A stretch of DNA of 64,000 bases from Chthonomonadaceae bacterium (GTDB lineage Bacteria > Armatimonadota > Chthonomonadetes > Chthonomonadales > Chthonomonadaceae). The translations under genes and the position numbers were made by a program. The notes beneath the pieces are model-generated. The model was not told the DNA's origin. It did not search any database and saw only the letters and a list, made by a program, of their open reading frames with translations. Shown in pieces: positions 19,345 to 27,285 of this stretch. Each line of letters begins with the position of its first letter. Position 1 is the first letter of the stretch. The stretch lies in contig JANXSG010000239.1 of assembly GCA_025352825.1 (NCBI GenBank), forward strand, positions 1 to 64,000, read 5' to 3'.

Positions 19345-19384
19345 ATCGGTTTGCCTCGCACAGATTTTCAGGCGGCAAACCGAT
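19345..19384 (+). promoter_or_regulatory. Leader hairpin just upstream of the c-di-GMP regulator
   Basis: ATCGGTTTGCC (19345-19355) and GGCAAACCGAT (19374-19384) are a perfect 11-bp inverted repeat around an 18-base loop. The hairpin ends 4 bases before the GGAGAG ribosome-binding site of the regulator gene. It could be a transcription attenuator after the kinase gene or a translation-control element; no T-run follows. Confidence 0.5.
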
Positions 19385-19398
19385 CATTGGAGAGATAA

Positions 19399-20958
19399 AT
19401 GGCAAAGGTGTTATTGGCTGATGATGAAGAAGCGCTGCGATTGATGATGGGGCGTCAGCTTCAGCGTGCCGGACATGAAGTGACACTCGCTGAAGATGGA
19501 CAGGTGGCAGCAGATCTTCTAGCACAGCACGAGTTCGATCTGGTTGTTTCAGATATGAAAATGCCTAGACTGGATGGAATGGGTCTGCTCGCCAAAGCAA
19601 AAGAACTCGCTCCTGATACAGAATTTATTATTTTAACCGGCCATGGCAATATGGAAAATGCCGTACTTGCTTTCAAGACCGGAAATGTATTCGACTATCT
19701 CCTCAAACCACTCGATGATATACATGAACTGGATGCCGTCGTAGGAAGGGCCGTAGAACGACGCTTCCTGCGACGTGAAAATATAAGGCTTGTTGGGGAG
19801 CTCGAAGTTCGTATATCCGAATTAGAAGAAACCAAATCTAAGCTCGCCAGACTTGCAGAATCGGATGGACTCACGGGGCTCTACAATCATCGTACCATTC
19901 ATTCTAAGCTAGAGTCAGCTCTGAAAGAAGGCGGGGATATGCAATTGAGCACGGTAATGCTCGATCTCAATGGCTTTAAACAACTCAATGATACTTACGG
20001 GCATCCCGTGGGCGATCAGGTGCTCAAACATGTTGCTATGTCACTTAAAATGAGCTGTGGTGATAATGCCGTTATAGGGCGTTGTGGAGGAGATGAGTTT
20101 CTGGTGGTGCTTCCAGATACCTCGTTGGAACAAGCAAATAGTATCTGCAGTAAAATAAAAGAATATCTCGCATCCAATCCATTCCGGAATCCCGAAGGAA
20201 CATTCATACCGCTCAGATTGTGTTTTGGAGTTGCCGATGCCGCGAGTGTGAACTGGATGCCTATCAATCTCATTGCAGCAGCCGACGCCGCTCTCTACGA
20301 GGGTAAACAAAATGGAGGAGATACTGTTTCTCTCCATATAATACGCGATACGGACGATGATCTGTCCACGGGAAAAATGACATTCGATGTCCTGGATGGA
20401 CTTGTTACAGCGATAGATCGTAAGGATCACTATACCAAAGCGCACTCGGAAGATGTTACTGGATACGCGCTCCAGCTAGCGCAGGCGATGGGGTGCTCTG
20501 ATGAGACATATAATGTGGTTCGCGTAGCTGGCCTGCTGCACGATGTCGGCAAAATTGGGATACCTACTTCTATTCTCAGCAAACCTGGCAAACTAACTCC
20601 AGAAGAGTACGAGGTGATGAAAAGCCATGTCACCCTCTCCGCATTAATTATTCATGGGCTTCCTCGCCTAGCTGATATTTTGGATGCAGTCTCCGCACAT
20701 CACGAAAGATGGGATGGCACAGGATATCCAAAAGGTCTGGCAGGCGAAGATATTCCACTTCTGGGCAGAGTAATGGCCATTGCTGATGCTTTCTCCGCAA
20801 TGACACTTGATAGGCCTTATCGAGCCGGACTATCCAGAGAAGTTGCCCTCGATGAAATCGAAAAAGGTAGGGGAACACAGTTCGATCCTACATTGGCGAA
20901 TACATTCATACTTACACTTCAAGAACTAGCCGATCAAAAACTGCCAAAAGCAGCGTGA
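19399..20958 (+). CDS. Response regulator with REC, GGDEF and HD-GYP domains
   Basis: The 519-residue cytoplasmic regulator has REC (phospho-Asp about 52 in VVSDMKMPRLDG, Lys about 104), a short coiled linker, GGDEF (intact RCGGDEF about residue 230; no RxxD inhibitory site in the usual place) and HD-GYP (HDVGKIGIP about 380; HHERWDGTGYPKG about 434). The motifs needed both to make and to break c-di-GMP are present, so the net output must be set by REC and the partner kinase. It follows the histidine-kinase gene by 182 bases, which contain a hairpin. ATG 19399 has GGAGAG 4 bases upstream. The product may connect to the pilus cluster, because c-di-GMP often controls pili, but nothing here shows that. 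Confidence 0.95.
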   Translation: MAKVLLADDEEALRLMMGRQLQRAGHEVTLAEDGQVAADLLAQHEFDLVVSDMKMPRLDGMGLLAKAKELAPDTEFIILTGHGNMENAVLAFKTGNVFDYLLKPLDDIHELDAVVGRAVERRFLRRENIRLVGELEVRISELEETKSKLARLAESDGLTGLYNHRTIHSKLESALKEGGDMQLSTVMLDLNGFKQLNDTYGHPVGDQVLKHVAMSLKMSCGDNAVIGRCGGDEFLVVLPDTSLEQANSICSKIKEYLASNPFRNPEGTFIPLRLCFGVADAASVNWMPINLIAAADAALYEGKQNGGDTVSLHIIRDTDDDLSTGKMTFDVLDGLVTAIDRKDHYTKAHSEDVTGYALQLAQAMGCSDETYNVVRVAGLLHDVGKIGIPTSILSKPGKLTPEEYEVMKSHVTLSALIIHGLPRLADILDAVSAHHERWDGTGYPKGLAGEDIPLLGRVMAIADAFSAMTLDRPYRAGLSREVALDEIEKGRGTQFDPTLANTFILTLQELADQKLPKAA

Positions 20959-21121
20959 TCCTTTCACACAGTTCTTTTCTTCTTGGCACTAGTGTTCAAT
21001 ACCTGCTCCTGCCGGCAGGGCAACTTCACGCCTCTTCCTAATCTTCAATCAATACCTGCCAATAATACTAGGTACATCTTCTCAAACAAATCGTTGAGCA
21101 CCAGCTATATTGGAGATTTTC

Positions 21122-23077
21122 ATGATTTTCAGCAGTAGAAATATACTTTTTGCAAGCTGGGTTACACTTATATTTTTCAGATCAATTTGTCCTGGTTATT
21201 GTCAGGAACGCCACACCTCAACTGATACGGAACTCTTGATGGCCACCGAACAGACGGTTATCACTGTCACCAAGAAAGCTCAGCGAATAAGCGACTCCCC
21301 GTCTGCGGTTAGCGTTATCACAGATGAGCAGATACGAGCGTCCGGAGCAACCAATCTCCTTGACCTGCTGCGATATGTACCTGGTGTGGATGTCATGGAA
21401 TCGAATCGATCCGTGGGTAATGTTTCTATTCGCGGTTTCAACTCCAAATATTCTAATAAACTGTTGGTAATGGTAGATGGACGATCAATATACTACGATT
21501 TCAATGGAGGAGTGCTCTGGTTTTTAAACGGACTAACCCTGTCTCAGATCAAACGTATCGAGATAGTGCGCGGCCCTGGTTCAGCGCTTTATGGGGCAAA
21601 CGCATTCAATGGTGTCATCAACATCATTACAAAGACGCCCAGTGAACTTCTATCTGAAGAACTAAAGTCCAGCATACGCTCGTTCTTCGGTACACAGGAT
21701 AGCAACTTTTCTGAGTTCCAGACCGCGGTTGGAGATCCCAAAAATTTATCTTTCTCGTTTAAAGCTGCTTATAACCACTCTCTCGGATATGGCCGAAAAA
21801 CAGCCGTACAAGTGCGCGACAGCTACTACATACCTATTGTAAACGCAGATATCGAAAAGAAACTTCGTAATGCATCTTTAATTCTATCTGCAGGGACATC
21901 TGATTCGACATCAGACTTTGTTCAAGATTTTGATATTAAGAATGGCAATTTCCATCGAAGCTTTCTCAGTTTGGCGTATCGTGAAGAAAAAACAAGAAAC
22001 CCTGTATCTGCAAAACTCTATATGAACTCACTAGTCCTCACAGAACCTACTTTAAAGGACCTGGATTCGGTATCTTATGATGTTGAAGTACAGCAGACAC
22101 GCTCACTTTCGCCATCTAACAGTATTGTATATGGCGGCAGCTATCGGCGTCTGCAGGAACGCTCTGTATTGACCAATCCGAATCTCCTCCATGGTCAAGA
22201 TTTATGGGCAGCGTTTGCACAGGATGATCAGCATCTTGGAAAACATACCAATATCTTCTCAGGGCTTAGATTTGATCATCACCCGCTATACGGTACAAAC
22301 ATTACTCCTCGTATTAGTATTGTGGAACATCTTAAAGTAAGACAGACCTTGCGGGCTTCATTTGGGATGGCTTTCCGAACTCCTACCCTTTTCGACGCGT
22401 ATGCATTCATGCCTTATAATTTTTTTGATCCCAATGTAATAACCTTACTGCAGGGCAATCTTAACGCAAAACCCGAGCGCCTGACAAGTTGGGAACTAGG
22501 CTATCGTAAGGAGATGCACAATGGGTACTTCGGAACCAATCTCTTTTACAACAAAATTTCAGATATGCTCAGTCAGATTCCAACACAGTTCGATTCAAAC
22601 GGAGTACCCACTGTCATAACTGCCTTAAATGCTAAAGGAGCGCACGCAGCGGGTTTGGAAATTGAATCTGAAATGCGTCTGAGCCCTCGAAATAAAATTT
22701 TGTTAAATTATGCTTATCAAGATGCGGTCGATACGTTGGGATCAAGGATAGATTTCACTCCTGTACACAAATTCAATGCCTCAATAACTTCCTCACTCAA
22801 TAAACGCTGGGAGCTATTTTTAGGGATGCACTACGTAAGTTCGTCAGTCTTCCACACAGCTTCATCCCTCCTCAAAGTACAGCCGTACACACGTGTGGAC
22901 GCCAGGTTTGGATACAAATTAGGGAAAAGCAACAATCCCTGGACACTATCTCTGGTAGCCACTAACCTATTTGATGATCGCCACTATGAATTCCCATTAA
23001 CCTCAGGTCCATCGACTACCCCTCAGGTCGCACAACTACGCAGATCCTTATATATTGCACTCAGCGGTGGCTTCTAG
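21122..23077 (+). CDS. TonB-dependent outer-membrane receptor (BtuB/colicin-receptor-like)
   Basis: The 651-residue product has an N-terminal signal peptide ending near SICPGYCQ, a short segment TVITVTKKAQ resembling a TonB box, a plug domain at about 45-165 (IRGFNSKYSNKLLVMVDGRS, EIVRGPGSALYGANAFNGVI), and a barrel ending in GGF-COOH, the normal aromatic terminus for outer-membrane insertion. FGMAFRTPTLFDAY and LTSWELGYRKEM are barrel motifs. ATG 21122 with GGAG 6 bases upstream is preferred to TTG 21110. It takes up a chelate or other bulky ligand with TonB-ExbBD energy; no metal or cobalamin signature is clear. It supports a diderm cell. No riboswitch is seen upstream. Confidence 0.94.
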   Translation: MIFSSRNILFASWVTLIFFRSICPGYCQERHTSTDTELLMATEQTVITVTKKAQRISDSPSAVSVITDEQIRASGATNLLDLLRYVPGVDVMESNRSVGNVSIRGFNSKYSNKLLVMVDGRSIYYDFNGGVLWFLNGLTLSQIKRIEIVRGPGSALYGANAFNGVINIITKTPSELLSEELKSSIRSFFGTQDSNFSEFQTAVGDPKNLSFSFKAAYNHSLGYGRKTAVQVRDSYYIPIVNADIEKKLRNASLILSAGTSDSTSDFVQDFDIKNGNFHRSFLSLAYREEKTRNPVSAKLYMNSLVLTEPTLKDLDSVSYDVEVQQTRSLSPSNSIVYGGSYRRLQERSVLTNPNLLHGQDLWAAFAQDDQHLGKHTNIFSGLRFDHHPLYGTNITPRISIVEHLKVRQTLRASFGMAFRTPTLFDAYAFMPYNFFDPNVITLLQGNLNAKPERLTSWELGYRKEMHNGYFGTNLFYNKISDMLSQIPTQFDSNGVPTVITALNAKGAHAAGLEIESEMRLSPRNKILLNYAYQDAVDTLGSRIDFTPVHKFNASITSSLNKRWELFLGMHYVSSSVFHTASSLLKVQPYTRVDARFGYKLGKSNNPWTLSLVATNLFDDRHYEFPLTSGPSTTPQVAQLRRSLYIALSGGF

Positions 23078-23400
23078 AGGATGTAAGATCTATTCATATT
23101 TTGGTCGCGGCAGTCAAAAATCCGGTGCTGCATTTGTTAAGCCCATCTCCGATAAGGCGCGGCACTAAAGTACCGGTCTGGAAATGCAAAGCCCATCTCC
23201 GTTTGCTTAGGCTCACTGCATGGGCTGCAATATCGATTATGCACATCCCGCCCGCAGGGCGGTTGGCCGCAGACCTCCCAGACGTGTACTTCAGTGCCCG
23301 GCACAAAAAGGCACTGCAAAACCAATAGCTTGCGGTTTACGCCAGTTCCTTTCCGAACTACGAAAGCAGGAACCATGAACAGTATGGGGAATTATACTCC
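23078..23400. other. Repeat-rich intergenic region between receptor and recombinase genes
   Basis: The 323 bases hold no credible gene; the overlapping 70-79 residue ORFs on both strands are symmetric side effects of inverted repeats. The repeats are described in the adjacent entry. A run of GC-rich palindromes makes it a candidate for a small non-autonomous element. Confidence 0.6.
23139..23315. repeat. Small inverted-repeat element (possible MITE-like remnant)
   Basis: GGCACTAAAGTACCGGTCTGG (23161-23181) and CCAGACGTGTACTTCAGTGCC (23278-23298) are inverted repeats matching at 18 of 21 positions around 96 bases. AAGCCCATCTCCG is directly repeated at 23139-23151 and 23189-23201. CAGTGCC...GGCACTG forms a further small stem near the right end. 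Two 14-15 base blocks are shared exactly with 8417-8456. Confidence 0.6.
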
Positions 23401-24381
23401 ATGCCAGAAATCCAGGATCATGTCGAAAGTTTCATAAGCTACATCCAGACGGAACGCGGGATGTCTCCCCATACGGTTTCTGCCTATCGTATTGATTTGG
23501 ATCAGTTTACTCTGTTAGCGATGCAGCGAGGAGCACGCCTGGCAGAACACATCACCGAAAGCCATGCTTTTTCCTGGATAGCCAGGCTTCAGTCGGATGC
23601 CGCGGCAGAAAACACCATTGCGCGCAAGATAACCGCGCTCCGATCTTTTGCAAAATTTCTGGTGATGGAGGATACTCGCCCGGATGACTTCATGAGCGGG
23701 ATAGATGGCCGGAAACGACCGAGGAAACTACCTCGAACTCTCTCTTCATCCAAAGTACGAAGGCTGCTCGATACTATCGAAAACAGCGGCCCGCATACTC
23801 TTCGAGATAGAGCTCTGTGTGAAATGCTCTATGCCACCGGGCTGCGTGTGGGGGAGCTTACCGCTCTCTCGATAGATGATGTAGATATGAAAGCGCATAC
23901 TCTCCGCTGCCTCGGTAAGGGCCGCAAGGAACGTATTGTACCCATTGCCTCCTCCACGTGTATTCTAATTTCGCTATATCTTGCGCAGCGCGCTAAGTTC
24001 ATCAAGGATATGTTGATGATCGTTCCCGGGCGAAAACCACGCATCCAAAAACGCCACGATCTCACTCTGGCAGAGGCAGGAAGCTGCTTCCTTTTCCCCG
24101 ACTCCAAAGGCCGCATGATGACAAGGCAGCAAATAAGGTTAATCCTGAAGAGCTACGCACGACATGCCAATCTATCTGAGAATATCACACCTCATGTTTT
24201 GCGCCACTCCTTCGCATCCCACCTGCTTGCTAATGGAGCCGATCTGCGAATAATTCAAGAGCTTCTCGGCCATAAACAAGTCACCACCACGGAAATCTAT
24301 ACCCATGTCACCAACGAACGCCTCCGTGAAGTCTACAAAAAATCACATCCCCGTGCCATCCTGCATCCCCAAAAAGATTAG
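23401..24381 (+). CDS. Xer-family tyrosine recombinase
   Basis: The 326-residue product is a site-specific recombinase of the XerC/XerD type, which resolves chromosome dimers at dif. The N-terminal SAM-like DNA-binding domain (residues 1-90) contains ERGMSPHTVSAYRIDLDQF. The catalytic set is complete: Arg about 149 (ATGLRVGEL), HVLRHSFASHLL with His and Arg, GHKQ, and nucleophile Tyr about 300 (TEIYTHV). An insertion of roughly 25 residues (around MLMIVPGRKPRIQKRHDLTL) lies before the second catalytic block and is absent from standard XerD. Chromosomal Xer is more likely than an integrase, because no phage genes are near, but its next neighbour is a decayed RHS patch, so a mobile role cannot be excluded. 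Confidence 0.88.
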   Translation: MPEIQDHVESFISYIQTERGMSPHTVSAYRIDLDQFTLLAMQRGARLAEHITESHAFSWIARLQSDAAAENTIARKITALRSFAKFLVMEDTRPDDFMSGIDGRKRPRKLPRTLSSSKVRRLLDTIENSGPHTLRDRALCEMLYATGLRVGELTALSIDDVDMKAHTLRCLGKGRKERIVPIASSTCILISLYLAQRAKFIKDMLMIVPGRKPRIQKRHDLTLAEAGSCFLFPDSKGRMMTRQQIRLILKSYARHANLSENITPHVLRHSFASHLLANGADLRIIQELLGHKQVTTTEIYTHVTNERLREVYKKSHPRAILHPQKD

Positions 24382-24384
24382 AGT

Positions 24385-24570
24385 GAGCTCGTTTCACGCA
24401 TAAGATCGATACCGCTCCGACTGCCGTGAGCCGGTTCTCAGCGTCGTAGGTCATCGTCGTAACGGAATAGTGGGATTGACGTTATTATCGTAGGTGTTAG
24501 CTGTGCTCTGGTTCGAACTGTTGTATGTTTTAGTTACTCCCCTGAACGTTGTTGCGCTGCCTGCTGTATC
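24385..24570 (-). pseudogene. RHS/YD-repeat protein remnant
   Basis: On the minus strand 24570 downward encodes DTAGSATTFRG, then KTYNSSNQSTANTYDNNVNP in one frame, and 24469 downward encodes YSVTTMTYDAENRLTAVG in another. Together these match the end of an RHS core (pattern KTYNSANQ...YDNNGNPT...MTYDAENRLT). A frameshift separates the two halves, a stop precedes the first, and everything upstream and the toxin tail are gone. This is a fossil of a large polymorphic-toxin type gene. The ORF track misses it because it is short and frameshifted. Confidence 0.8.
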
Positions 24571-24598
24571 TTAACAGAATGCATGATTGCTTGATAGC

Positions 24599-25087
24599 CT
24601 ATGGCAAAAGATCGAAATTGGCGCCAAGATTATCTTGGGATTCCAAGACAATTAGTCCCGCTTTTGCATCCAGCAGATCTGCTAACGTTTGCTTGTCGCG
24701 AATAGTATATTCGAGATAAGTTATTTCATTTCTATCTTCCGGATGAGATTACACATCGATACACTCGGCAAGTCGACGAACTCCTGCAAAGAGCCATCGT
24801 GCAGGTCTGTCGTCACATGTATGTCCGGAATCCTTATCAGCTTTTTCTTCTAACTGTCCTATCTCATCCGCCTTAGAATATGCCTCATCAACACTCCTAG
24901 CGGATATTAAATAGATATTTTCCCAAACATTATAGTAATCTTGAATACCATCCAAAAATTCACTATATAGAAGAATGTGAGCTGCATACCAACGGCTTGC
25001 CTCATCAGTATTACTCATTTTTGTATTCTCGTCCTGCCCATCTTGGTTTTCCATAACATCCGAAATATATTTGAACTGAGTATTCAT
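24599..25087 (-). pseudogene. DUF4288-domain protein interrupted by an in-frame TAA
   Basis: The frame from ATG 25087 contains EASRWYAAHILLYS and WENIYLISARSVDEAYSKAD, the start of a DUF4288 domain, then RWLFAGVRRLAECIDV and a stop TAA at 24751-24749. After the stop the same frame continues for 50 codons without interruption (SHPEDRNEITYLEYTIRDKQ ... LPstop at 24599), matching the expected DUF4288 C-terminal strand-helix part. One base change therefore probably truncated the gene. The start could also be ATG 25054 or 25018. The role of DUF4288 is unknown. The position next to RHS debris suggests it was cargo or an immunity-like gene. Confidence 0.75.
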
Positions 25088-25207
25088 ACTTGCCCGCCTG
25101 CCGTCGTTATTGCAACTAGACGAAACCGTCTGCGCGCCCGTCAACCCAGTTTAGCTGGAGATGTTGATATACAATTAATGTTTCGAGTTTTCCATTTGTA
25201 ATGACAA

Positions 25208-25423
25208 TTAAATATTAATAGACATATAATTGAAATTTTTATTCAAAGTATTTACTATTTCCAAACATTGCTCATGAGATAAAAAAATACTTGCGTCGCC
25301 ACGTCTCTGTTCTGTGACAACTATTTCAAACTCCGATTCTGATGAGTATATCAGTATATCCGCCTGATCTGTTCGCTCCGAATCAAGCCCTATAAGAGAA
25401 ATTACTAATTGTCGTTTTTTCAA
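25208..25423 (-). CDS. Small hypothetical protein near RHS remnant
   Basis: The 71-residue product begins at TTG 25423 with AGGAG 6 bases upstream. It alternates short beta segments (QLVISLIGL, FEIVVTEQ, ASIFLS) and ends with the helix CLEIVNTLNKNFN. I do not recognise a family; the size and LSHEQCLEIVNTL pattern recall small single-domain proteins that accompany polymorphic toxins, but that is a guess. It is upstream of the broken DUF4288 gene on the same strand. Confidence 0.5.
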   Translation of the reverse strand: MKKRQLVISLIGLDSERTDQADILIYSSESEFEIVVTEQRRGDASIFLSHEQCLEIVNTLNKNFNYMSINI

Positions 25424-25629
25424 TCTGAGCTCCTACAATTTATATCTTTATATCAAATACACCACGCATAGCTTTCGAAATCAGCACGGGCAACCTCAAA
25501 ATTTTTTAGTCAATCGGCTAGTTAAATCCTCCAATCACCACGTCATAACCTAGCAGGAAAGATCAGCCACCAGCACGAACTCTATATAGACTGTCGTAAT
25601 TCTGTTCAAGGAGTACTTTCGAAACCTAT

Positions 25630-27270
25630 ATGGAGACGCACTGGGCCATCGATCTGGGGACTACGAATACGCTCATCGCCAGATGGGTTGGTACACACGC
25701 TGCAACTATCGCGCTGGAGGAAATAGCCGATTTCGAACCGGCATGGCAGACTCCGCTTGTACCCTCAGCAATATATTTCCAAGATACTCAGCGAGCCATC
25801 ATTGGTCGGCCAGCGCTTGCAGCCCGAGAAATTATCCATCCTGGCGATCTGCAATCTCTAGGGCCGCTTGCCCGCTCTTTCAAGAAGACTTTAGCCCGCT
25901 CCAGTCAGCAGGCAGTCGCCCAGTTAGGTTCAGAAACTATCTCTGCACGGCTGTGTGCCACCATCTTTCTGCGTGAGCTGCTGGAGGCTACAGGGGAATA
26001 TGAGCGGCAGAGATCCGTACCCAATCAAAACGCCCTGAAGAGGATGATAGCCGCACTTCGCTGGTGGCGGAAAGAAGGCCAGGTTACCAATCTCACGATG
26101 ACAGTGCCCGTCGAAAGCTACGAACCGTACCGCGCCGAACTCTCTCAGATTGCAAAAAAACTCGGAGTCACCCGCTTCAAAGTGCTCGATGAACCGGTTG
26201 CTGCCGCGCTCGGATATGGAGTCGATCTCACAGAAGAGAAGCACATCATGGTTGTCGATTTCGGGGGCGGCACTCTCGATTTGGCTGTAGTGCGTACCCA
26301 TCCTCCTAATTCTGGCGGCAGAGATGGCGACCCTGGCCAGCACAGAGCGACACTGCTGGCAGCGCGTGGTATGAACCTGGGTGGAGAGACGGTAGATAGC
26401 TGGATTGCAGACCTCGGATGCGAAAAGCTTCGAGCGCATCAATCGACACTTCGGCCGGTTCTTTTAGAGCAGGCAGAAACCATCAAAAAGGATTTAAGCA
26501 ACAAAGCGAACGTTGCCGACAGCAGCTATTTTCTATTGCAAGGGGGCAGCCGCATCGAGGTCACAAGGCAGGAGTTCCTCACGATGCTGGATGACCGGGG
26601 ACTCTACAAATCGCTTGAAACTCTTTCCGACGCCACCCTGGACGACTGCAAGCACGAAATTCATGAATCGGATCTGGATGCAGTTCTCCTGGTAGGAGGC
26701 TCCACCCTGCTGCCGGGTGTTCGTGAACTATTCGAAAAGATGTACGGGCCTCAGAGGGTGCACTACTGGGAGCCATTTGAAGCAGTGGTCAAAGGAGCAG
26801 CCATATTTGGAGCCGGGTTCAGTGTTGATCAGATCGTCCATCACGACTACGCGATTAGAGTTTATAACGATGCTCAGCAGCGCCCGGAATACGAGCGGCT
26901 GGTGAAGCGAGGTACCAGCTACCCCACTCCCAATCCATTTGTGACGCGCTACTACGCTGTCACGGAGGGTCAGCAGCTATTTCGGCTTCCCATCTGCGAG
27001 GTAGGATATGGCGGCCGACTCTCACTGCCCTGGAATAAACGCATGAATGGGAACGAGTACTGGATTCCTAATGGACAGGAAGAGGGAGAATGTGTCGTCA
27101 CCCTTAATGAGGGAGATGCTCTCAAACTTGCTCCGCCTGGCTCCGGCCAGCAGGCAAGGCTTCGAATCGATTTTACCATTGATGAGAACAGATGGCTGTG
27201 TGCCACTATTCACGACTTGCTGAAACAACGCGATTTACGCACGGATTCTCAAGTAGTCCTGCTGCGATAA
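25630..27270 (+). CDS. Hsp70-family (DnaK-like) ATPase with divergent C-terminus
   Basis: The 546-residue cytoplasmic protein starts with the Hsp70 phosphate-1 motif AIDLGTTNTLIARW. It has VLDEPVAAALGYGVDL (connect motif), VVDFGGGTLDLAVVRT (phosphate 2) and VLLVGGSTLLPGVRELFEK (adenosine motif). An actin-like ATPase is therefore present over about 1-400, with an insertion of about 30 residues at position 135-165 (RWWRKEGQVTN). The C-terminal 140 residues are predicted mostly beta and do not resemble the DnaK substrate domain with its helical lid. It is not the housekeeping DnaK. It forms an operon with the TPR/YIP1 gene, 15 bases downstream. Confidence 0.88.
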   Translation: METHWAIDLGTTNTLIARWVGTHAATIALEEIADFEPAWQTPLVPSAIYFQDTQRAIIGRPALAAREIIHPGDLQSLGPLARSFKKTLARSSQQAVAQLGSETISARLCATIFLRELLEATGEYERQRSVPNQNALKRMIAALRWWRKEGQVTNLTMTVPVESYEPYRAELSQIAKKLGVTRFKVLDEPVAAALGYGVDLTEEKHIMVVDFGGGTLDLAVVRTHPPNSGGRDGDPGQHRATLLAARGMNLGGETVDSWIADLGCEKLRAHQSTLRPVLLEQAETIKKDLSNKANVADSSYFLLQGGSRIEVTRQEFLTMLDDRGLYKSLETLSDATLDDCKHEIHESDLDAVLLVGGSTLLPGVRELFEKMYGPQRVHYWEPFEAVVKGAAIFGAGFSVDQIVHHDYAIRVYNDAQQRPEYERLVKRGTSYPTPNPFVTRYYAVTEGQQLFRLPICEVGYGGRLSLPWNKRMNGNEYWIPNGQEEGECVVTLNEGDALKLAPPGSGQQARLRIDFTIDENRWLCATIHDLLKQRDLRTDSQVVLLR

Positions 27271-27285
27271 CTGGGAGAAACAAAA

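Noticed and set aside
19345-19398. GEMM-type c-di-GMP riboswitch
   Set aside because: Only GCACAG and GGCAAACC fragments are present; the paired helices and tetraloop receptor of GEMM-I are missing and there is no room for them before the start codon.
20959-21121. Cobalamin riboswitch before the TonB-dependent receptor
   Set aside because: No B12-box-like sequence or long conserved structure was seen in the 163-base leader.
23094-23376. Overlapping ORFs on both strands before the recombinase gene
   Set aside because: They arise from inverted and direct repeats and show no domain or translation signal.
23401-24381. Recombinase as a phage or integron integrase with an attachment site
   Set aside because: No tRNA, att-like direct repeat or phage gene flanks it; the Xer pattern is closest.
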